From Promethearchaeota archaeon (GTDB lineage: Archaea > Asgardarchaeota > Lokiarchaeia > Sigyniarchaeales > SOKP01), in NCBI GenBank assembly GCA_013375485.1, contig JABXKB010000011.1:1-34199 (forward strand): DNA of 34,199 nt, read 5' to 3'. Under the pieces are notes generated by a model, which ran no database searches, was not told where the DNA came from, and was given only the letters and a program-made list of their open reading frames with translations. Shown in pieces: positions 27,885 to 34,199 of the stretch (the first letter of the stretch is position 1; each line of letters starts with the position of its first letter). The position numbers and the translations under genes are program-made.

Positions 27885-27930
27885 TTTTGATTTATCGAAG
27901 TTTAAAGTAAATTGGTTTATTTGAAACACT

Positions 27931-28545
27931 ATGGCTCAAACCCTTAAAAAACAGTTTATCGATGTAAGAGATAGTTCTGACTACTATACAAAATTTTATA
28001 AATATCAAAATGGTCTCAAACCAATTGTTTTAAATTATTTGTTTCGCAATATTGCGTTTGTAACAAATCAAGATAAAATTAGAGCGTTAACCAACCTTGA
28101 TTACGAAAATATTACTGAAAATACAAAGATACCAGTTAAACTTATTCATAAATTCGTAAGCTGTTTTTTAATAGATCTACTAAGGTTTAAACTATTTCTC
28201 CAGAAAAATCCCCAGATCCTTAATTCAAAGAAACAAAATCGGAAAGTATACATATATCTACATAAGTTTTATTGAATAGCTCCTGTATTTGATTATAAAA
28301 GGGCAAGAGAAAATGCTAGAATTTTGAAACTTAAACTTAATCAATTATTTTTTTGGCCACAAATTATGACCCAAATAGCAATTATTATATTTATTACCGA
28401 CTTACTTGATAAGAATCATTCCCAGAAAATAATTCAAACAAATATAAGAGCACTTTGCGATTGTTCTGCTTATGCATTTCATAGAACTCGTAACAAAATC
28501 GGGTTAACTTCAAAATATATCAAGAATTTACTCATTTTAAAATAA
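27931..28545 (+). pseudogene. TFB/cyclin-like paralog of 303-905, interrupted by in-frame TGA
   Basis: YIYLHKFY*IAPVFDYKRARENARILKLKLNQLFFWPQIMTQIAIIIF aligns with RIYLHKLYRMAPIFDYKRARENAGILKKKLDHLFFWPQVMTQIAVIIF; stop TGA at 28273-28275 replaces Arg. Confidence 0.85.
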
Positions 28546-28626
28546 ATTTGTAAGATTATTCTCTTCTTTTTTTCTTTAAATATTTGTCAATCTATTGTTT
28601 TTTTAAAGTTTAAAAACTAAAAGGAA

Positions 28627-28867
28627 GTGAAAAAAAATTTCATTTGAATTTGGAAATAAACATACCTATGGAAGAAGGAATTTTGATGTTTTCTTGCATC
28701 ATTCAAATAAATTTAGAATAGTTCTTGAGGAAGATAGACCTATAGAATATAATTGGAACTGCTCCACATTTTCTAATGAGAATCAAACTCAAAGTTCTAA
28801 TCATGATTATGTGGTCTGTTTTCGAATGAATTACAGACACATAAATTCTCCTTTAAATATTGAATAA
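28627..28867 (+). pseudogene. Small ORF frameshifted at an A8 tract
   Basis: GTG followed by 8 A. One base fewer would give MKKISFEFGNKHTYGRRNFDVFLHHSNKFRIVLEEDRPIEYNWNCSTFSNENQTQSSNHDYVVCFRMNYRHINSPLNIE*. Confidence 0.4.
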
Positions 28868-28885
28868 TAATTTCTTTGAAAAAAG

Positions 28886-29803
28886 ATGATAGAACGAGCA
28901 GAGCAGGTGTATCAAGCCTTAATGGACCTTGGATTAAGTGAAGATGAAATTAATTCCCAAATCAACAAGAAACTTATGGAATATCAAGGTTTTATGACAA
29001 AAGAAGGTGCACTATATTTGATTGGGAAAGAGAATGGTATCGACGTCTATTCTTCAGATCCTAACATCCAAAAAGAAATTGAAGAGCTTATTGATTACAA
29101 TGATTTTGCAATTCTTATTGAAGATATAATTGAAGGGATGCAAAATATAGTTATAGTAGGAAGAGTTACAGATATTTTTGGGATAAATAACTTTACCAAA
29201 AAGGACGGTACATCAGGGATTGTTGGTTCGTTTCAAATCTGTGATCTGTCTAACTGTATTAAGATCGTTTTATGGAATAATCAAGTCAAGGATATGGAAA
29301 ATGAGTATTTCAAGAAGGGTGAAATTATTCAAGTTATCGGAGGATATTCTAAAAAGGGAATTGATGACAACCTAGAAATTCATTTAAGTAGACAAGGAAA
29401 ATTAGTATTAGCACCAGAAGGCGTTACTCTACCAAAAATAAAAAAGAACGAAAATATAAATGTATATGAGGAAAAAGTTGGTAAAAAATCATCTAAATTT
29501 ACCATTGAAGAACTTCATATGAAAGAGGGATTTATACGATTTGTCAAGGGTACAGTACAAATTGATAAATTCAAGGAATTGACATTAAAAAACGGAGAAA
29601 AATCTTTTTTACTCAAGTTAATTCTAAGTGACGATACAGCATCAATTAGAGTAAATATTTGGGGTATAAAGGCTGTTGAATGTATAAAATTCGTTAATGA
29701 TGGAGCTGGTATCAAATTATCCAACGTTTTCTTAAAAGTAAATTCTTATTCAGATGAAAAAGAACTCAACTTTACAAAGAGTTCAAGATTAGAAGTTATT
29801 TAA
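28886..29803 (+). CDS. RPA-like single-stranded DNA-binding protein with OB folds
   Basis: IVIVGRVTDIFGINNFTKKDGTSGIVGSFQICDLSNCIKIVLWNNQ and GTVQIDKFKELTLKNGEKSFLLKLILSDDTASIRVNIWG OB-fold patterns. Confidence 0.75.
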   Translation: MIERAEQVYQALMDLGLSEDEINSQINKKLMEYQGFMTKEGALYLIGKENGIDVYSSDPNIQKEIEELIDYNDFAILIEDIIEGMQNIVIVGRVTDIFGINNFTKKDGTSGIVGSFQICDLSNCIKIVLWNNQVKDMENEYFKKGEIIQVIGGYSKKGIDDNLEIHLSRQGKLVLAPEGVTLPKIKKNENINVYEEKVGKKSSKFTIEELHMKEGFIRFVKGTVQIDKFKELTLKNGEKSFLLKLILSDDTASIRVNIWGIKAVECIKFVNDGAGIKLSNVFLKVNSYSDEKELNFTKSSRLEVI

Positions 29804-29913
29804 ATCCTGTTCTGCATATGCATTTCATAGCTTCGAATCTATTGCTTTGGTGTTAAATAGATGTAAAAATGAGATAAGTAATTATTAAAATTAGTTTTCT
29901 CTAATTTTTTCAA

Positions 29914-29930
29914 ATTTTTTCTTTATATAC
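29914..29930 (+). promoter_or_regulatory. Promoter element TTTTTTCTTTATATAC upstream of NYN fragment
   Basis: Matches the window's promoter consensus. Confidence 0.45.
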
Positions 29931-29947
29931 ATCAGTTTTATTATCAT

Positions 29948-30280
29948 TTTAACAAAATTATTCAAAAAGTTGGTGATGCTGTAATTTCACTTGGGCATGT
30001 CCCTAGAATGATTGCAGATGCATCAATGAGACATAATGTTGATGATGATGATTTATATGAAGAATTGGTTGATGATGGAATTGTAATTCAATCTCCAGCA
30101 GGTATAAAAGCCGATGAATATATTTTAGAAATTGCTAAAGTAGAGAAATGTAAATTTCTTACTAATGATAAATTTGAGGAATATTGGAAAGAATTTGGAA
30201 AAGATTGGATTTTTAATAAACGTCTAACATGTTTATTCTTTAATGGTAAATTTATCATACGGAATAATATAAAAAGATAA
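29948..30280 (+). pseudogene. 5'-truncated NYN/Zc3h12a-like RNase domain copy
   Basis: ..FNKIIQKVGDAVISLGHVPRMIADASMRHNVDDDDLYEELVDDGIVIQSPAGIKADEYILEIAKVEKCKFLTNDKFEEYWKEFGKDWIFNKRLTCLFFNGKFII aligns with the C-terminal domain of 8913-10586 but lacks the first catalytic-Asp strand (ILLVDTTNIL). Confidence 0.65.
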
Positions 30281-30405
30281 AAGTTACTCTCGATACTATT
30301 TATAGTTTTTTCTATTAGGTACTATTATATTTAAGTTTGAAATAATTTATAAGATTAATATATTTATTTCCTCTTATACAGAAGCTAATTTTTTTCCTTC
30401 ATAAT

Positions 30406-31251
30406 ATGATCATTTGGATATTAGATGCAGAATCTGGAGTTAAATTATTATATAGATCATTTCTGAAAACTGATGCTGATGAAGATATCGTTTCTGGATT
30501 TTTAACAGCTTTCCACCATTTCTCAATAATAGAATTTAAGGAATCATTGGATTCTATAGAAATGGGGGGTTTAAGGTGGGTCTATATATTAGAAGATAAA
30601 TATAAATTACTTTTTGTCGCAGCTGACACAAAACATATAAAAACTGAACTTTTGTTAGGTAGATTAAATGTTATTAAAAATGCGTTTGTAAAACAATTTG
30701 ATCCTGTTTGGGAGAAAAAAGGGCATAATTGGGATGGAGATATCAATATTTTTCTGCCGTTTCTTAATGAAATTGAAGATTATTATGACCAATGGGGAGA
30801 AGTGGAAAATTTAGCACAAGTAGCTGACTTTTTTGATTTTTTAGGTATTTTTCAAAAAATTTTAATAATGCTGAGAAATGTTGTAGAAAATAAAATGTAT
30901 ACCAAATCAAAAAATTTAATTCTAGAAAAAATTGAAAACTTTTGTATTAATTTCAAAAACCACAAAGATTTTCAAAATAAACCGGAGTTAAAGAACATTT
31001 CTTTTAGTAAAGAATCATGGTTTAACATTAAAGACATTAATTTAATTAAAAGTGATACTGTTATGGTTATTAAAAATCTAAAAATGATACTTACTCAAAT
31101 TGTAAATATTTTAAGGGAAGTAAAAGGAAACAACTCGTGTTTTAAATATTTTAGCGAGGAAAATATTTATGCTTATCTTTATAACAATATGAAACTCTTA
31201 AAAGATTTGAATTTAGATACGTATCTGTTAGGAACTTTTCTTTTATTATAG
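30406..31251 (+). CDS. Longin-like domain protein (Asgard type) with helical C-terminus
   Basis: MIIWILDAESGVKLLYRSFLKTDADEDIVSGFLTAFHHFS...GLRWVYILEDKYKLLFVAADTKHIKTELLLGRLNVIKNAFVKQF fits a longin fold. Confidence 0.7.
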   Translation: MIIWILDAESGVKLLYRSFLKTDADEDIVSGFLTAFHHFSIIEFKESLDSIEMGGLRWVYILEDKYKLLFVAADTKHIKTELLLGRLNVIKNAFVKQFDPVWEKKGHNWDGDINIFLPFLNEIEDYYDQWGEVENLAQVADFFDFLGIFQKILIMLRNVVENKMYTKSKNLILEKIENFCINFKNHKDFQNKPELKNISFSKESWFNIKDINLIKSDTVMVIKNLKMILTQIVNILREVKGNNSCFKYFSEENIYAYLYNNMKLLKDLNLDTYLLGTFLLL

Positions 31252-31295
31252 AGATAATAATAGCTTTTATAAAGATTCAGATCTTCTTTTTTAAC

Positions 31296-31303
31296 TTTAA
31301 AAT
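31296..31303 (+). promoter_or_regulatory. TATA-like CTTTAAAA upstream of ncRNA copy B
   Basis: Located ~26-30 nt before the 5' edge of the closing stem. Confidence 0.3.
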
Positions 31304-31328
31304 TGTGCCAAAGTTCAAATTAATAAAG

Positions 31329-31448
31329 GAGGCTCCTGCCAACGAGCCTCAATGCGAGGCATAAACTTTCAAAAGGCAGAGTAGGTAATTCTTATGTGTA
31401 ATTTCTTACACAACCAAAAGACAAAAATCCAGGGAATTGACAGGAGCC
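31329..31448 (+). ncRNA. Structured ncRNA, family copy B
   Basis: Closing stem GGCUCCUGCCAA/UUGACAGGAGCC (one mismatch); P2 GCCUC-AAUGC-GAGGC; P3 UGUGUAA-UUUC-UUACACA; then ACCAAAAGACAAAAAUCCAGGG. Confidence 0.75.
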
Positions 31449-31675
31449 ATTGTTAGTAATTTATAACTTATCATGAAAATTTATGACTATATCATATAGA
31501 TTTGTTAAGTAATATAAAAATTTTAGCTCTATAGATATTACCTAATTTTTAATAAAGAGATTTTGAAAATTTAATAAAAAAAAATCAAATTCAATAACTT
31601 TCACCTTATATTAGTTATGGTTTTAATTAAATAGAAAGGTTCCTATATAACTCTATCACAAAATTTTGATGGTTT

Positions 31676-32812
31676 ATGCAAAAAATTGCAAAAGAAACGA
31701 TAATATCTTCATCCGATGATCAAATTTATGTAGATGCAGGTGTTCTTAGAAATTTTATGGAAGATGTGTTCATTAATCTTAAAGTTCCAGCAGAGCATGC
31801 TAAAATTATAGTAGATGTACTTATTACATCAGATTTAAGAGGGATTGACTCCCATGGAATCCAGAGATGCAAGATGTACTACGATCGAATACGAGAGGGA
31901 ATTTATAATCCTAAAACAGAGATTGAAATTGTTAGCGACAACAAATCTTCTGTTGTTATTGATGGAAAATGTGGTATGGGACATGTAATTGCCTTTAAAG
32001 CCATGAAAATGGCTATTGAGAAAGCTAAAAAATACGGCCTTGGAGCTGTAGCAGTTCGTAATAGTACTCATTTTGGGATTGCCGGTTATTATTCACTTAT
32101 GGCAATAAAAGAAGGAATGATAGGATTTATCACGACAAATACACGCCCTTCTGTACCGCCTACATTCGGGGTAGAACCTATGTTAGGAACAAATCCTTTA
32201 ACATATGGTGCCCCTACTGATGAGAGTTTTCCATTTTTATTAGATTGTGCTACATCTATCATTCAAAGAGGTAAAGTAGAGGTCTATAATAGACTTCATA
32301 AACCACTCCCTAATGGAGTAATTGTGTCAAATAATGGTAATTCAAAAACGGATGCTAGTGTAGTATTAGACAAGTTAGGTAACCGTTCTGCAGCATTATT
32401 GCCATTAGGAGGCGAAGGTGAAGATACTTCAGGCCATAAAGGATACGGATATGCTACTTTTGCTGAGATCTTATCTTCAGCATTACAAGATGGAGTATAT
32501 CTAAAAGATACAGCGGGGGTTATAGAAAATGGTCAAAAACGACTAAAAGTAGGCCATTTCTTTTTAGTTATTAATATCCAAAATTTCATTCCAATTGAAA
32601 AATTCAAACATAATACTGGTAGTATCATGAGAGAATTAAGAAGTTCTAAGAGGGCACCAGGGAAAGAAAGAATTTATACAGCAGGGGAAAAAGAATACTA
32701 TACTGAAACAGAAAGAAGAAAAAGTGGTATTCCAATAAATAAAAGCTTACAGAAAGATATTAAAATTATGCAAAAAGAACTTGAATTAGATAGTTATAAC
32801 TTTCCTTTTTAG
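31676..32812 (+). CDS. Malate/L-lactate/sulfolactate dehydrogenase (Ldh_2 family)
   Basis: TSDLRGIDSHGIQRC, VRNSTHFGIAGYYSLMA, GTNPLTYGAPTDESFPFLLDCATSI, LPLGGEGEDTSGHKGYGYATFAEILSS. Confidence 0.9.
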   Translation: MQKIAKETIISSSDDQIYVDAGVLRNFMEDVFINLKVPAEHAKIIVDVLITSDLRGIDSHGIQRCKMYYDRIREGIYNPKTEIEIVSDNKSSVVIDGKCGMGHVIAFKAMKMAIEKAKKYGLGAVAVRNSTHFGIAGYYSLMAIKEGMIGFITTNTRPSVPPTFGVEPMLGTNPLTYGAPTDESFPFLLDCATSIIQRGKVEVYNRLHKPLPNGVIVSNNGNSKTDASVVLDKLGNRSAALLPLGGEGEDTSGHKGYGYATFAEILSSALQDGVYLKDTAGVIENGQKRLKVGHFFLVINIQNFIPIEKFKHNTGSIMRELRSSKRAPGKERIYTAGEKEYYTETERRKSGIPINKSLQKDIKIMQKELELDSYNFPF

Positions 32813-32825
32813 ATTACTCTTTTTC

Positions 32826-34199
32826 TCAAAAGATAATCCCTTTCTTTTGATCTTCAATTGGTTCAGAATGAAGAAAAATAGTGTCTAAATTATCAATCCC
32901 TAGTTTTTCTCTAATACTGGTTTCCAATTCAGAAACATATTCATGGGTTTGTGAAATATTTAATAACCCCTCAAAAAATACATGGAGTTCTAAAACACAA
33001 TAATCCATTGTTGCCCAAAATTCTAATCCATGATATCCCTTAACTTGGGAATGAGCTCTTAGCACTTCTTCTACATTTTCAGTTATTTGTTGTATCATTT
33101 CTGGTCCAACATCAGCACATGTGATTTGATCTGATATTAAAGTTTCGTTGTGAGTTTGACCTTCGATATGTGTTATGACTCGAGAAATTAGAGGAGCTTG
33201 TTTCTTTATCTCATCCTCGAAAAGAGAGGATAGCTTATGAGCTTCTGTAAGTGAGAGTGCTTCATCAACTCTTATAACTAAAGAAATGAAGTACTCATCT
33301 TTAATTCTAAATACATTGAGATCTTTAACGATTTCGATTTTTGGGTATTCAGATTTCATGGAAAAAATTAAATTTATTAGACTCTCACCAATAGATTTTT
33401 CGCTGGCTATAGGATTCATTTCAATAATACATTCAACTTCGTATAAGGGAAATATCTTCTCACTCATATTTCTTATGGATTTGATGATTTCGTTCGCATG
33501 TACAATGGAAATATGATCTTCAACTGATAAATGAACTTCTAGAAATAATGTTTTACCGCTTGTTCGGATTTTTATATCATGAGCACCGATAACATGTTCT
33601 AATCGGAAAATTTTTTGTCTTAAATCTTCTATGATTATTAAATTTACAGGATTCGTGTCTGTAAGTTCTTTTATTCCATCTCTTGCCAATTTCCCTGCCC
33701 CACTAATTATCCACACGGATAAAACAATACTTAAGATTGGATCAATAAAAAAAATATTAAAATATGCTAAAATAAAACTGAAAAATACCAAGATAGCCCG
33801 CATTGAATCTTGAAATAAATTAAGCCCTTGTATTTTCAAAGTTAAACTTTTACTGCGTTTACCTTGATAAATAAGGATCCTAGAGAAGAATAAATTTATA
33901 GAAAAAGAGATAATTAAAATAATAAGTCCAATTCCAGGTTGAGTAATTAGAAACCTTTGCTGAATAATAAATTGAATTGCATTATAAATTAACAAAATAT
34001 ATATATTCATTAAGATAATTCCTTGAATCAGGGCTCCTATAGAATCTGTCTTCGTATGACCATACATATGTTCATAATCCGCAGGTTTTTCGCTATGATA
34101 TATAGTATATAAAGAAATAGAGACAAATAATACATCAGTAAGAGTATCTACAGTCTCAGAGAGGAAACTTAAACTTCCTGTAATTAAGACACCAATTAC
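32826..34199 (-). CDS. Cation diffusion facilitator (CDF) transporter, N-terminus outside window
   Basis: Minus frame stays open to the window edge: VIGVLITGSLSFLSETVDTLTDVLFVSISLYTIYHSEKPADYEHMYGHTKTDSIGALIQG; C-terminal ZT-dimer-like domains. Confidence 0.85.
   Translation of the reverse strand, partial: VIGVLITGSLSFLSETVDTLTDVLFVSISLYTIYHSEKPADYEHMYGHTKTDSIGALIQGIILMNIYILLIYNAIQFIIQQRFLITQPGIGLIILIISFSINLFFSRILIYQGKRSKSLTLKIQGLNLFQDSMRAILVFFSFILAYFNIFFIDPILSIVLSVWIISGAGKLARDGIKELTDTNPVNLIIIEDLRQKIFRLEHVIGAHDIKIRTSGKTLFLEVHLSVEDHISIVHANEIIKSIRNMSEKIFPLYEVECIIEMNPIASEKSIGESLINLIFSMKSEYPKIEIVKDLNVFRIKDEYFISLVIRVDEALSLTEAHKLSSLFEDEIKKQAPLISRVITHIEGQTHNETLISDQITCADVGPEMIQQITENVEEVLRAHSQVKGYHGLEFWATMDYCVLELHVFFEGLLNISQTHEYVSELETSIREKLGIDNLDTIFLHSEPIEDQKKGIIF

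Noticed and set aside
28273-28275. Stop-codon recoding (selenocysteine/pyrrolysine) at in-frame stops
   Set aside because: The three interrupted genes use different stops (TGA, TAA, TAA), the aligned paralog residue at 28273 is Arg, and no recoding element is apparent; nonsense mutation is simpler.
31835-32071. Minus-strand ORF of 78 aa
   Set aside because: Antisense to the conserved Ldh_2 dehydrogenase.
1-34199. tRNA, rRNA, CRISPR-Cas, prophage or transposase genes
   Set aside because: No tRNA-like cloverleaf, rRNA-like sequence, Cas, phage or transposase motifs were recognised by eye; a tRNAscan/ISfinder run would be needed to exclude them formally.

Overview
AT-rich archaeal window with a strongly Asgard/Lokiarchaeota-like gene content, inferred from a longin-domain protein, an MglA-like GTPase next to a Roadblock/LC7 protein, TFB, RadA, a FEN1 C-terminus and RPA-like OB proteins. 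No database search was run. Main contents: a FEN1 3' end; a duplicated two-gene module (TFB/cyclin-like protein + RPA/OB protein) in which each copy has lost a different gene; an 1801-aa surface protein (alpha/alpha-toroid-like N-terminus plus 11 Ig-like repeats); a Roadblock / MglA-like GTPase / NYN-RNase operon; an HhH-plus-transmembrane protein; a Ski2/Hel308-type helicase; TFB; an M50-like protease; a nonsense-interrupted RecA/RadB-like gene; an aminotransferase; RadA with HhH domains at both ends; a longin-domain protein; a type-2 malate/lactate dehydrogenase; and a CDF transporter. The most interesting non-coding signal is a pair of diverged ~120-nt structured RNAs (13391-13511 minus; 31329-31448 plus). 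They share an identical 22-nt motif (ACCAAAAGACAAAAATCCAGGG), a 7-bp hairpin with compensatory base-pair changes, and long closing stems of unrelated sequence. They look like an orphan structured ncRNA family. Several genes carry single in-frame stops or one-base frameshifts, which suggests active gene decay (or, less likely, recoding or assembly error).
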